A stretch of 64,000 nt of DNA from positions 1,288,001-1,352,000 of the forward strand of contig NZ_CP156081.1 of the NCBI RefSeq assembly GCF_039830135.1, read 5' to 3'. Below are positions 51,206-59,799 of the stretch, piece after piece (the stretch's first letter is position 1; every line of letters starts with the position of its first letter). This stretch comes from Defluviimonas sp. SAOS-178_SWC (lineage in GTDB: Bacteria > Pseudomonadota > Alphaproteobacteria > Rhodobacterales > Rhodobacteraceae). The position numbers and the translations under genes are program-made. The notes under the pieces are model-generated. The model was not told the DNA's origin and ran no database searches. It saw only the letters and a list, made by a program, of their open reading frames with translations.

Positions 51206-53008
51206 TCAGTCGCCCCAGGCGACGGTTTCGGTTTTGGCTTTTTTCGCCAGTTCGGCGCGCTGCCGGGCGGTCGCGTCTTCGTCCACAGCCAGCTTGCCTT
51301 CGGTCATGACGACGCCATAGACATTGCGGGCCTGCGCGCGGGAGACAAGTTCGTTGCGCACATCGCGCAGCACAGCATCCGGATCACGCTCCAGCGGGTT
51401 GCCCCAGCCGCCACCTCCCGGGAGGACATAGCGGAAGCGGTCATTCTCAGTGATTCCTTCTGTCACTTTTGATCCGATGTGGCGTTCCTCGCCATTGGTG
51501 ATCATGTGGACTGTTCCGGGTTGCCCGGCCTTGCCGCCATATAGACCGTAAGGGCGCACCGTCTGCCGGTCGGCGCGGAACTGCAACGTCGCTTCCGGCA
51601 CCCTGATGCGATACTCGCGATAGAAGGGCGCACCGCCACGATATTTGCCCGCGCCGCAACGGTCCGGCGCAAATTCATAACCGGTGATCTGGATCGGATG
51701 TTCGGATTCGATCTGTTCGACCGATTGCGACGCCATGTTGACGAAGATGTTGGAAATCCCGTCGACCCCGTCCGCCCAGGGGCGTCCGCCCCAAGTGCCG
51801 CAAGAGAAATCGACATAGACGAAACGCTCTCCATCCGGGTGGAACCCGGCTAGGGCGACCCCGACATTGCCGCCATCGGAAGCGGCGAACACTCGGTCGG
51901 GCACCATCATCGCCAGCGCGCCAAACGCGCAGTCCAGCATGCGGAAACCGGTCAGAGCACGCGCCGCGCAAGCGCCGGGCAGGGCGATATTGGCGATTGT
52001 TCCCTTGGGCGCCGTGGTGGTGAGAACCCGGAAAATACCGTCATTGTTAGGAATCCCCGACGGAATGATTGAACGCAGCGCAGTGTAGGACGCCGCTTCA
52101 GTCACGGACAGGGTGGCGTTGATCGCACCCCTGACCTGTGGCGCAGAGCCGGTCCAGTCGAACTCGATATGCTCACCCTTCTTGCGCACGGTGACGAACA
52201 GGCGGATCGGCTTGCCCAGATCGTAACCGTCATCGTCGATCCAGTCCTCGAAGGAAAACTCGCCGTCGGGCAGTTCGGCAAGAGCGGCACGCGCGAGGCG
52301 TTCGGTATAATCCGTCACGCTCTGCATGAAATCTTGCGAAGCCTGGGTGCCGTAGCGCACGAATAGTTCGACGACCTTGCGGCTGGCCATCCGGCAGGCA
52401 GCCAACTGCGCGCGCAGATCGCCGAACAGTTGCACCGGCAGGCGCACATTGGCGCGCAGCAGCTCCCATAGCGTTTCGTTTTGTGTGCCAGCCGAATAGA
52501 GCTTTTGCGGCGGGATGCGCAGTCCTTCGGCGTAGATTTCCGTCGAATTGACTGCGTTCGAACCGGGTACATGTCCGCCCACGTCGACATGGTGCGCGGT
52601 CGAGGCCGCGAATGCGATGCGCCGCCCCTCGTGAAACACCGGTTCCAGAATGAAGATGTCGGGCAGGTGCATGCCGCCCTCAAACGGGTCGTTAAGGATG
52701 AACACGTCGCCGTCATGGATGTCATCGCCGAACTTGTCGATGACCGCCTTGAGCGCCGTGCGGATCGACCCCAGATGCACCGGCAGAGTCAGGCCCTGGG
52801 CGACAAGCCGCCCCTCAGCATCTGCAAGCCCGGTAGAGAAATCCATGTTGTCCCGAAGCACACCTGAATAGGTCGTGCGGCAAATCGTGACGGCCATTTC
52901 ATCCGCTACCGCGAAAAGCTCGTTTTTGAACAGTTCGAAGTCAATGAACGAGTGGGAGTCGTTGCTAGCTGCGCTGGTGGGGGGGGGCGACGACTGAGGC
53001 ATGTTCAT
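51206..53008 (-). CDS. hyuB: Hydantoinase/oxoprolinase subunit B (HyuB)
   Basis: This 600-residue partner subunit has the hallmarks FELFKNELFAVADEMAVTIC, FILNDPFEGGMHLPDIFI, HHVDVGGHVPGSNAV and GGNVGVALAGFHPDGERFVY, and ends the core with YVLPGGGGWGNPLERDP. The ATG at 53008 (MNMPQSS) is preceded by AAGG; an in-frame GTG at 53035 is an alternative. It is the first gene of the minus-strand operon and starts 33 bases from an AAGTAA-type operator. With HyuA it would form the ATP-dependent lactam hydrolase. Confidence 0.92.
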   Translation of the reverse strand: MNMPQSSPPPTSAASNDSHSFIDFELFKNELFAVADEMAVTICRTTYSGVLRDNMDFSTGLADAEGRLVAQGLTLPVHLGSIRTALKAVIDKFGDDIHDGDVFILNDPFEGGMHLPDIFILEPVFHEGRRIAFAASTAHHVDVGGHVPGSNAVNSTEIYAEGLRIPPQKLYSAGTQNETLWELLRANVRLPVQLFGDLRAQLAACRMASRKVVELFVRYGTQASQDFMQSVTDYTERLARAALAELPDGEFSFEDWIDDDGYDLGKPIRLFVTVRKKGEHIEFDWTGSAPQVRGAINATLSVTEAASYTALRSIIPSGIPNNDGIFRVLTTTAPKGTIANIALPGACAARALTGFRMLDCAFGALAMMVPDRVFAASDGGNVGVALAGFHPDGERFVYVDFSCGTWGGRPWADGVDGISNIFVNMASQSVEQIESEHPIQITGYEFAPDRCGAGKYRGGAPFYREYRIRVPEATLQFRADRQTVRPYGLYGGKAGQPGTVHMITNGEERHIGSKVTEGITENDRFRYVLPGGGGWGNPLERDPDAVLRDVRNELVSRAQARNVYGVVMTEGKLAVDEDATARQRAELAKKAKTETVAWGD

Positions 53009-53040
53009 GGATCGACCTTGAGTGTGGTTTCGCACTGGTA

Positions 53041-53072
53041 AGGTAATTAGTTTCTTACTTACTGCCCGTCAA
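53041..53072 (-). promoter_or_regulatory. Promoter with AAGTAA-type operator before hyuB
   Basis: On the minus strand TTGACG (53072-53067) and TAATTA (53049-53044) are 17 bases apart. The plus-strand sequence AGGTAA-N8-TTACTT at 53041-53060 overlaps the spacer and -10, with one mismatch to a perfect 6-bp inverted repeat. The half-site and 8-base spacing match the DUF1445 operator. Confidence 0.6.
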
Positions 53073-53345
53073 TAGGAATGTTGAGCAACGCCGAAATGGG
53101 CGGCAGTCGCAGGGTGGGGCGGGAAGCGGCGTTAGTCAGTGAGGCGCGGGCGCTTCGACAGGTTGGTCGTTGCAGGGGTGTCGGTCGAATAATCGATGCC
53201 TTATGGAGCTTTTTTCCTCCTTCCCGTCAGTGCAAAGGCGTGAGGTGTGCCCTGGGTGGTCGTGCCTGTGTCGCCCAATCATTGGGTAGTGGCAGCAATT
53301 CCGGCCGGTGAGAATCTGCTGCCGGCACTGGGATCAAAAAAAATG

Positions 53346-53380
53346 TTGACAGCTGCAAGTAAGTAAACATTGTATGACAT
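53346..53380 (+). promoter_or_regulatory. Promoter with AAGTAA-type operator before the second TRAP operon
   Basis: TTGACA at 53346-53351 is followed nine bases later by AAGTAA (53361-53366), N8 and TGACAT (four of six matches to TTACTT). The nine-base distance from TTGACA is identical to that at the DUF1445 promoter. A further AAGTAA four bases earlier makes a short AAGTAAGTAA repeat. The TRAP start is about 95 bases downstream. Confidence 0.55.
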
Positions 53381-53474
53381 AAGGCGCTCAAATGTGGCGC
53401 CATCAATTCAAATTCCGGCCTTTGCGCTGACCGGTTTGTGCGCTTTGCCCGCAGGGGAGGGGAAGCATCTTCAA

Positions 53475-54017
53475 ATGGCTTCAAAATCCGAGACCGCAAA
53501 TGCGCCGACCATCATCCGGGCGATCAACGCGCTGAATAGCGCGCTTGGGGCCGTGGCGGCATGGCTCATGCTCCCGGTGGTGTTGATCTGTTTCACGGTC
53601 GTGATCCTGCGCTATGCATTCGGAACCGGCTATGTCTGGATGCAGGAACTCTTCATCTGGGGCCACGGCATAGCGTTTCTGTCGGCAGCAGCCTATACGT
53701 TCCAGAACAACGGGCACGTCCGGGTGGATGTATTTTACAGCACTATGAGTGAACGCTCAAAGGCGCTCGTCAACATCCTCGGCGTAGTGGTTCTGCTGTT
53801 CGTCACCTGCGGCGCGCTGTTCTATGTATCGCTGCCGCAGGTCATCACGTCGTGGAAACTGGGCGAGCGGTCCACCAGCCTCTCAGGTCTCGATCACGCA
53901 TACGTCCTAAAGGGATTCGTCCTGGTTTTCTGTGTGACCTGCATTCTGCACGGGATCGTCCTTCTATGGGAAAGCTGGAGAACTCTGCGCAGTCCAGAGA
54001 AGGGAGACACGGCATGA
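53475..54017 (+). CDS. dctQ: TRAP transporter small permease DctQ (second system)
   Basis: This is a 180-residue, four-helix small permease of a TRAP carrier. The signature reads WMQELFIWGHGIAFLSAAAY, then NNGHVRVDVFYSTMSERSKALVN, clearly paralogous to the DctQ at 30562 and of equal length. The ATG at 53475 (MASKSETANA) was chosen because the open frame before it lacks a plausible start. The stop overlaps dctM by four bases. In this operon the receptor gene comes last, unlike the hut TRAP where it comes first. Confidence 0.9.
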   Translation: MASKSETANAPTIIRAINALNSALGAVAAWLMLPVVLICFTVVILRYAFGTGYVWMQELFIWGHGIAFLSAAAYTFQNNGHVRVDVFYSTMSERSKALVNILGVVVLLFVTCGALFYVSLPQVITSWKLGERSTSLSGLDHAYVLKGFVLVFCVTCILHGIVLLWESWRTLRSPEKGDTA

Positions 54018-55399
54018 GCGGCGCCGAGATCGGAGAATTCCTGTCGATACTAATGGTGCTGTGCACCTTCGCAGCGCTGCTTCTAGGCTTTCCGGTGGCG
54101 TTCACCCTAGGGGGTATTGCCACGATCTTCGCCTTCATCGCTTCGTGCTACGACGCCTTTTTCTGGCCGCTTATGTCCAGCCTGCTCAGCCGGATCTACG
54201 GGATCACCACCAGCGATACCCTGATCGCGATTCCGCTCTTCGTCTTCATGGGAGTCATGCTGGAAAAATCGAAGATCGCGCAGGAACTTCTGGAAACGAT
54301 GGGGCAGCTTTTTCGGCAGCGCCCCGGCGGCCTCGGCATTTCGGTGATTGTCGTGGGCACGATGCTGGCCGCCTCGACGGGAATTGTCGGTGCGACAGTG
54401 GTGACGATGGGGCTGATCAGCCTGCCAACGATGCTGCGCGCAGGTTACAACAAGAGCCTCGCCGCGGGCATCATCTGTTCGTCCGGTGCGCTGGCCCAGA
54501 TCGTGCCGCCCTCGACCGTCCTGATCCTGCTGGCGCACCAACTGCAGGGCACCTACATGGAGGCCAGCATGGCGAAGGGCAATTTTGCCGCCGTGCCGGT
54601 ATCGACCGCTGACCTGTTCGCCGGGGCGATGGTGCCGGGTTTGCTGCTGGCGTTTTGCTACATCGGCGTCGTCTGGCTTTATTCCCAGTTCCGTCCCGAA
54701 ACCTGCCCGCCCGTCGCGAATGAGCTGCAGGAAAGCGGGCTGATGTTGAAGGCAATCAAAAGCCTTTTCCTTCCGTTGCTTCTCATCATTCTGGTTCTGG
54801 GATCGATCTTGGGCGGGTTCGCCACGGCCTCAGAATCCGCATCGGTGGGCGCGGTCGGAGCCATGGGCCTGGCAGCTTGCCGATGGCGGCTCCGCCTCTC
54901 GATCCTGCGCGACGTCTGCGTGGCCACCTTACTGATCAGCACAATGATATTTGTCATCCTGATAGGCGCTACCTACTTTTCGTTGGTGTTCCGCGGCCTC
55001 GGCGGCGAGGAACTGGCTCAAGACAGTCTGTCGCTCGTACCCGGCGGCCTTATGGGCGCGACGCTAACGGTGCTGGCAATTCTGTTTTTGCTCGGATTCT
55101 TCCTCGACACGTTTGAGATCATCTTCATCACCACGCCGATCTTTGCGCCGGTCCTATTCATGCTTGGCGCGGATCCGATCGTTGTAGGCGTTACGATGGG
55201 GCTGACATTGCAAACGGCCTATCTGACACCGCCGTTCGGATTCGCAATCTTCTATCTGCAGGGCACGACCGACCAGTTGGAAACAACGACGATCTATCGC
55301 GGGGTGATACCGTTCATCCTGATTCAGGTGCCGTTCATCGTGTTGGTCGTGCTGGTACCCGAACTGACTACCTGGCTTCCAGGGATCCTAAAGAATTGA
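54014..55399 (+). CDS. dctM: TRAP transporter large permease DctM (second system)
   Basis: This 461-residue permease has the same motifs as the first DctM: IAIPLFVFMGVMLEKSKIAQ, AASTGIVGATVVTMGLISLP, IICSSGALAQIVPPSTVLIL and LQTAYLTPPFGFAIFYL. It lacks the roughly 65-residue hydrophobic insertion of its paralogue. The ATG at 54014 gives an ATGA overlap with dctQ. Confidence 0.92.
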   Translation: MSGAEIGEFLSILMVLCTFAALLLGFPVAFTLGGIATIFAFIASCYDAFFWPLMSSLLSRIYGITTSDTLIAIPLFVFMGVMLEKSKIAQELLETMGQLFRQRPGGLGISVIVVGTMLAASTGIVGATVVTMGLISLPTMLRAGYNKSLAAGIICSSGALAQIVPPSTVLILLAHQLQGTYMEASMAKGNFAAVPVSTADLFAGAMVPGLLLAFCYIGVVWLYSQFRPETCPPVANELQESGLMLKAIKSLFLPLLLIILVLGSILGGFATASESASVGAVGAMGLAACRWRLRLSILRDVCVATLLISTMIFVILIGATYFSLVFRGLGGEELAQDSLSLVPGGLMGATLTVLAILFLLGFFLDTFEIIFITTPIFAPVLFMLGADPIVVGVTMGLTLQTAYLTPPFGFAIFYLQGTTDQLETTTIYRGVIPFILIQVPFIVLVVLVPELTTWLPGILKN

Positions 55400-55445
55400 C
55401 CTCATAACAAGCCAACAACAACACCAACAGAAGGAGAGACTTGAC

Positions 55446-56537
55446 ATGGAAAGACGGCAATTTCTGACCCGCGGGACCGTAGGGGCCGTGACTGCGGGCA
55501 TCGCATCGTCGCTGGCCGCGCCTGCCCTGTCGCAGGACCGCAAGAAATGGCGGATGATCACGACTTGGCCCAAGGGCTCGCCCGGACTGATGACAGGCGC
55601 AAACGTCGTCGCCGATTTCATTAACAAGGCCTCGAACGGCCGCCTGTCCATCGAGCTTTACGGCGCCGGCGAGATTGTCCCGGCCTTCGAGGCGCTGAAT
55701 TCGGTGGCGAGCGGATCGGTCGAGATGGGGCATGGCTATCCGTCCTACTGGTCGGGCATCAATGCTGCGATGAACTTTCTCGCGCCGGTCCCGTTCGGCC
55801 TGACCCCCCAGGAACAATATGCCTGGTTCCGCTATGGTGGAGGGAATGAGCTGTCGCAGGAACTGTATAACGAACTTGGTCTGCAGTTTTTCGTCAGCGG
55901 TAACGTCATGGCGCAGGGTCATGGCTGGTTTAATCGCGAGATCAACTCGATCGATGACTACAAGGGCCTAAAGATGCGCATCGGTGGTCTGGGCGGGCGT
56001 GTCGCAGCGGCTGCTGGCGCGACCGTGGTCAGCATTCCGCTAGGCGAGGTTCTGCAATCGTTGCAGACGGGCAATATCGACGCGGCCGAATTCGTCGGTC
56101 CGTTGAATGATCTGGCCTTCGGTCTCTATCAGGCGGCCAGCAATTACTACTGGCCGGGCTGGCAAGAGCCGAGCGGCATCATGGACTGTTTCATCAACAT
56201 GGACGCCTGGAACACACTGGATGACGACCTGAAAGAAATTGTGCGCGGCGCAAACGGGCTGGCCAACGAAGTGGTGATGAGCGAATACGTCGCGCGGAAC
56301 GCCGAGGCGCTGGAGGTCATGACCAATCAGCACAACGTGAGCGTCAAGTACCTGAGCGACGACACGCTGGAGGCCCTAGCCAAGCTGTCCAAGGAGGTCG
56401 TCGCGGAGGAGGCGTCCAAGTCCCCGATGAGCGGCCGTATCCATGAAAGCATGACCGCCTTCATCAAGAAGGTTTCGCCCTATTCGAAGGCAGCGGACGC
56501 AGCCTTCCTGAATGCACGGGAAAAGTTCGTGTCATAA
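55446..56537 (+). CDS. dctP: TRAP transporter solute receptor DctP, Tat-exported (second system)
   Basis: This 363-residue receptor has a twin-arginine signal (MERRQFLTRGTVG, cleavage after APALSQ) and WPKGSPGLMTGANVVAD, YGAGEIVPAFEALNSVASG, LKMRIGGLGGRV and QTGNIDAAEFVGPLNDLAFG. It is a paralogue of the receptor at 29463, of the mannitol/chloroaromatic subfamily that binds organic acids. An AGAAGGAGAG ribosome-binding region precedes the ATG. A strong hairpin ends the operon 40 bases downstream. The ligand should be the substrate of the island's enzymes. Confidence 0.92.
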   Translation: MERRQFLTRGTVGAVTAGIASSLAAPALSQDRKKWRMITTWPKGSPGLMTGANVVADFINKASNGRLSIELYGAGEIVPAFEALNSVASGSVEMGHGYPSYWSGINAAMNFLAPVPFGLTPQEQYAWFRYGGGNELSQELYNELGLQFFVSGNVMAQGHGWFNREINSIDDYKGLKMRIGGLGGRVAAAAGATVVSIPLGEVLQSLQTGNIDAAEFVGPLNDLAFGLYQAASNYYWPGWQEPSGIMDCFINMDAWNTLDDDLKEIVRGANGLANEVVMSEYVARNAEALEVMTNQHNVSVKYLSDDTLEALAKLSKEVVAEEASKSPMSGRIHESMTAFIKKVSPYSKAADAAFLNAREKFVS

Positions 56538-56576
56538 TGGGTCGCCGGCCCCAAGGCGGGTCAAGCGAAGGTTCGA

Positions 56577-56611
56577 ATGCGGGCGCGGTGGTTAGACCGC
56601 CGTGCCCGCAT
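56577..56611 (+). terminator. Terminator hairpin after the second TRAP operon
   Basis: ATGCGGGCGCGGTGG and CCGCCGTGCCCGCAT pair in 13 of 15 positions around a five-base loop (TTAGA). It begins 40 bases after the receptor stop. No long T-run follows, but the stem is the strongest in the neighbourhood. Confidence 0.65.
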
Positions 56612-56699
56612 CAAGGGTAGGGGTCGGTCAGGACGCCGCAGAATTTGAGGCGCGGCCTTGGATAAACGTAAACGCTGTCCGGTTCCCGCCTACCAGCCG

Positions 56700-56897
56700 T
56701 CATCCTGATAGGATTGGGCCTGCACTACACAGCCGTCGCTGTGTGGCGGGTCGCTGCCGGCCACGCTTCCCGGATGGGGGCGGTCGCCATATCATCTCGG
56801 GATCAAACCAGATCGTAAGCGACCCGCGTCGCTTCAGCGCCTCATTGTAAGCCGACCAGTTCGTGGTCTTGTACTTCGTCGCGGCCCAACTGCTCAT
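56700..56897 (-). mobile_element. IS5-family transposase, N-terminal remnant
   Basis: On the minus strand, MSSWAATKYKTTNWSAYNEA followed by LKRRGSLTIWFDPEMIW and PPSGKRGRQ is the start of an IS5-family transposase. After about 50 residues the reading diverges and stops. The catalytic domain is absent here. Another IS5 transposase piece, this time a C-terminus, lies at 59800-60060 in the same orientation. Confidence 0.8.
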
Positions 56898-56905
56898 GCG
56901 ATCCA

Positions 56906-57160
56906 GCTATCACACTGGATTCACGCAGTGAATCCCTCAACCGATTTCTGCAACAAAGCCTCTCACCAGCAGAAGCAGAGGCAAGCTTTTGCGCGGCTCT
57001 AGAAACTGAAGACGTGGCCACGTACCTGGTCGAAATCAGCCCCCGGCAAATCTGGGGCTGTTCAGGATCAGATCAAAACGCGGCGATCGAAGCCATCAAA
57101 TCTTACGGAGCAACCGCCTTCATGCGCGGCTACAATATCATCCCGTTCCGCAAATCCTGA
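56906..57160 (+). pseudogene. Small reading frame without a start codon, possibly a gene tail cut by the IS5 remnant
   Basis: A frame open from at least 56906 ends at TGA 57158-57160 and reads RFLQQSLSPAEAEASFCAAL, then YLVEISPRQIWGCSGSDQNA and GATAFMRGYNIIPFRKS. The composition looks like real protein and the tail is coherent, but no ATG, GTG or TTG start with a ribosome site is seen, and the IS5 fragment abuts its 5' end. I do not recognise the family. It may be the C-terminus of a gene interrupted by the insertion. Confidence 0.35.
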
Positions 57161-57199
57161 AATGCCGTGGGACGGGAGCACTGCTTACGATGAAACGAT

Positions 57200-57859
57200 T
57201 CAGACGAGAAGATAGTTCAGCAAGATGTCTTCGATATGCAGCTTGGTCTGCTCTTTCCACGTGCTATCCTGCAGGTCGGTCTGCAGGGTCCAGGACAAAG
57301 TGTGCTGGTTCGCAACAGGTACCCAGCATAGCGAAAACATCGAGAGCCAGAACTGCTGCGCATCAATTTCCTTGTGGAACTGGCCGTCTTCCTGTCCGCG
57401 CTTCAATGTGGCGGCGACCAAATCGCGCAGGCGCGCCGTCATCTGCGGCACCAGTTGCGACTGCTTGAGATATCGCGCGTACAACAGGTTTTCGCCCATC
57501 ACGAGCCTGATCAAGTCAGTGTTGCGTTGAAAGTGATCGAAAGTGAAACGGATCAACTTGCGGAACGCCATCTCAGGGCGCAGGTTTTCGATGTCGAGGC
57601 GAATTTCGGCTTGGCGTACATCAGCATAAACCCGTTCCAGCGCGGCGATGTAAAGATTTTCCTTGCTCTCGTAGTAATGGTATATCATCCGCATGTTGAC
57701 TTCCGCCCGTTTGGCGATCTGTTCAACACGCGCGCCATCAAGACCTTTCTCGCTGAATTCCTGAATGGCGACCTGAAGAATGAACTCCTTGGTGCGCGTC
57801 CGGTCGCGATTCTTGCCACGTGGCGCGGCCGCCGGTTTCTCGTTACCTGAGGTTTTCAT
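57200..57859 (-). CDS. TetR family transcriptional regulator
   Basis: This 219-residue regulator has the TetR helix-turn-helix (ILQVAIQEFSEKGLDGARVE, QIAKRAEVNMRMIYHYYESK) and an all-helical C-terminal domain resembling the RutR/CerR-type fold. Its start overlaps the acyl-CoA synthetase stop by four bases, so it is the second gene of that operon and is autoregulated if it binds the promoter at 59725-59744. TetR dimers bind palindromes; the AAGTAA-N8-TTACTT sites across the island are the obvious candidates. The effector is likely the island's substrate or a CoA ester. Confidence 0.9.
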   Translation of the reverse strand: MKTSGNEKPAAAPRGKNRDRTRTKEFILQVAIQEFSEKGLDGARVEQIAKRAEVNMRMIYHYYESKENLYIAALERVYADVRQAEIRLDIENLRPEMAFRKLIRFTFDHFQRNTDLIRLVMGENLLYARYLKQSQLVPQMTARLRDLVAATLKRGQEDGQFHKEIDAQQFWLSMFSLCWVPVANQHTLSWTLQTDLQDSTWKEQTKLHIEDILLNYLLV

Positions 57860-59499
57860 CTGGTCTCCCTTTCATGTTGCGATCCGGTCCGCCGCAGTTC
57901 TTTACGCAAAATGTACTTCTGGATCTTGCCGGTCTCGGTCTTTGGCAGGTCGCCGAAAACAAAAGATCTCGGAACCTTGAAACTCGCCAGATGCCGACGG
58001 CAAAACTCTACAAGTTCAGTTTCTGTCACCTCAGAGCGGGTCGATTTCAGCTCGATGAAGGCACACGGATGTTCGCCCCATTTTTCGTCTGGCCGGGCGA
58101 CGACGGCCACGTGCTGAACCGCTTGATGCTGTTGAAGCACCTCTTCGATTTCCAGGCACGAAATGTTTTCGCCCCCCGAGATGATGATATCCTTGGCGCG
58201 GTCCTTTATTTCGAAGCTGCCGTCCGGGTGGCGTACCGCAAGATCCCCGGTGTGGAACCATCCGCCCCGCATGGCTTTTTCCGTCTCTTCCGGGTCGTCC
58301 AGATAGCCCATCATCACCGTGTTTCCGCGCAGTAGCAACTCGCCCATCGAACTGCCGTCACGGGGAAGCTCCTGCAGCGTGTCGGGATTGGCCACGATCG
58401 CAGCCTCAATGGCAACCTGCCTATGACCCTGCCGCGTCTTCAGCTTTGCGCGATCCAGCACGGAAAGTGCCGCGAAATTCGAAGGTTTTTCCCAGATCAG
58501 ACTGGGACCCGTGGTTTCAGTCTGACCGAAAATCTGGATGACGTCGAAGCCAATCGACTCCATTTCGATAATGGTGCGGCTGGCGGGCGGTGCGCCCCCG
58601 GTCAAAATGCGGACAGGAGAGGTCAGTCGGTAATCATGCGCTTCGGCCCATTCCAACATCATCTTCATCACCACGGGGGCCGCGCACATATGGGTTATCC
58701 GCTCGCTTTCGATTAACTCCATAATTCGCGCCGGATCGATCCGCGGCAGGCAGATATGGGTACCGCCCACGGCCGTCACGCCCCACGTGTGGCTCCATCC
58801 GTTGCAATGGAACATCGGCAGGGTCCAGAGATAATTCGTCTGGTCGTCGATCCGCGCGGCCATCACGTTGCCGAGGCTGTTGATGTACGCCCCGCGGTGA
58901 TGACACAAAACTCCTTTGGGTTTGCCCGTTGTGCCGGAAGTGTAGCTGAGGCTAATCGGAAGCCACTCGTCGGCGGGCAGTCCGGGGCGCGTGTCGTTTG
59001 GGGCGGAACTCAGACATTCTTCGTAGTCGGCCGATCCGTCGGGTCGGTTCGTGACATTCGCAGTGACGATCCTGATCGGGTGGTCTGCCATTGCCGCAGC
59101 TTCGCAGGCGATATCGAGAGATGCGTCATCGACAAGCATGAAAGGCGCATCGCTGTGGTCGAGAATGTACGTTACTGCCCTGCTATCCAAGCGTGTGTTA
59201 ATCGCATTTAATACGCCGCCGGCAAGAGGCACGCCAAAATGCGCCTCGAGCAAATAATGGGTGTTGCGCATCATCACGGCAACGGTCTGCCCCGGTTGCA
59301 GTCCCTGATGGAGAAGAGCAGAGGCCAAGGCGTGACACCGCTGTTGCAGACTGCGGTAGGTGAGGACCGTCGCGCCATCTTTGACCGCGATCTTGTCTGG
59401 AAAAGTATCCGCCGAGCGTTGCAGGAACGAGATTGGCGACAACGGAACGTAATTGGCATACCCTGGCCGCAGATAGGGCGAACGAGACACATCCGGCAT
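57856..59499 (-). CDS. AMP-binding acyl-CoA synthetase
   Basis: This 547-residue adenylate-forming ligase activates a carboxylic acid to its CoA thioester with ATP. The phosphate loop is LSYTSGTTGKPKGVLCHHRG; IFGQTETTGP, GGWFHTGDLAV and ISGGENISCLEIE follow, and the catalytic lysine lies in KTETGKIQKYILR. The ATG at 59499 (MPDVSRSPYLRPGYANY) begins the conserved N-terminus; a longer open frame upstream has no homology. The 225-base leader to the AAGTAA-type site is unusually long. The substrate is unknown; this subgroup takes medium-chain, branched or aromatic acids. Confidence 0.92.
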   Translation of the reverse strand: MPDVSRSPYLRPGYANYVPLSPISFLQRSADTFPDKIAVKDGATVLTYRSLQQRCHALASALLHQGLQPGQTVAVMMRNTHYLLEAHFGVPLAGGVLNAINTRLDSRAVTYILDHSDAPFMLVDDASLDIACEAAAMADHPIRIVTANVTNRPDGSADYEECLSSAPNDTRPGLPADEWLPISLSYTSGTTGKPKGVLCHHRGAYINSLGNVMAARIDDQTNYLWTLPMFHCNGWSHTWGVTAVGGTHICLPRIDPARIMELIESERITHMCAAPVVMKMMLEWAEAHDYRLTSPVRILTGGAPPASRTIIEMESIGFDVIQIFGQTETTGPSLIWEKPSNFAALSVLDRAKLKTRQGHRQVAIEAAIVANPDTLQELPRDGSSMGELLLRGNTVMMGYLDDPEETEKAMRGGWFHTGDLAVRHPDGSFEIKDRAKDIIISGGENISCLEIEEVLQQHQAVQHVAVVARPDEKWGEHPCAFIELKSTRSEVTETELVEFCRRHLASFKVPRSFVFGDLPKTETGKIQKYILRKELRRTGSQHERETR

Positions 59500-59724
59500 A
59501 GTCAACTCCAATGATCTGATCTTGGTCCACTTAGCGGCCAAAATCCCTCGCCGCGCTTGGTAACAGTCTTTCCGATACTTAACGCCGGTTTTTGAGGGCG
59601 AAACAGGTGTGATTTGCCTCTTGATGGGCAGGCGATGCATCTTGAGCGACACCTTTCCGAGGTTCTGTGGTCGAGGCTCGGTTCGACATGAAGCCAGAAC
59701 CATAACGGCAGAGGCACACTCAAG

Positions 59725-59744
59725 GTATAATTAACCTTTTACTT
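59725..59744 (-). promoter_or_regulatory. AAGTAA-type site upstream of the acyl-CoA synthetase/tetR operon
   Basis: On the minus strand AAGTAA-AAGGTTAA-TTATAC shares the left half-site and the N8 spacing with the other three operators, with TTA of the right half conserved. A TTGACT lies 15 bases upstream of the half-site. It is the weakest of the four matches, but its place before the TetR operon would give autoregulation. Confidence 0.45.
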
Positions 59745-59799
59745 ATGGTTTTGAATTGAAGTCAAGGACACGGCATTGTTGTAGAAAGCCGGCTTGAGG

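Larger units (their letters stand above)
53009..53474. promoter_or_regulatory. Divergent control region between hyuB and the second TRAP operon
   Basis: This 466-base region has no convincing gene. It carries an AAGTAA-type site at each end (53041-53060 and 53357-53380) with a promoter at each. The middle, 53080-53340, shows only random short frames. Confidence 0.6.

Noticed and set aside
53078..53311. A 77-codon frame in the divergent hyuB/TRAP spacer
   Set aside because: There is no ribosome-binding site, the composition is random and no family is recognisable; it lies in a regulatory region.
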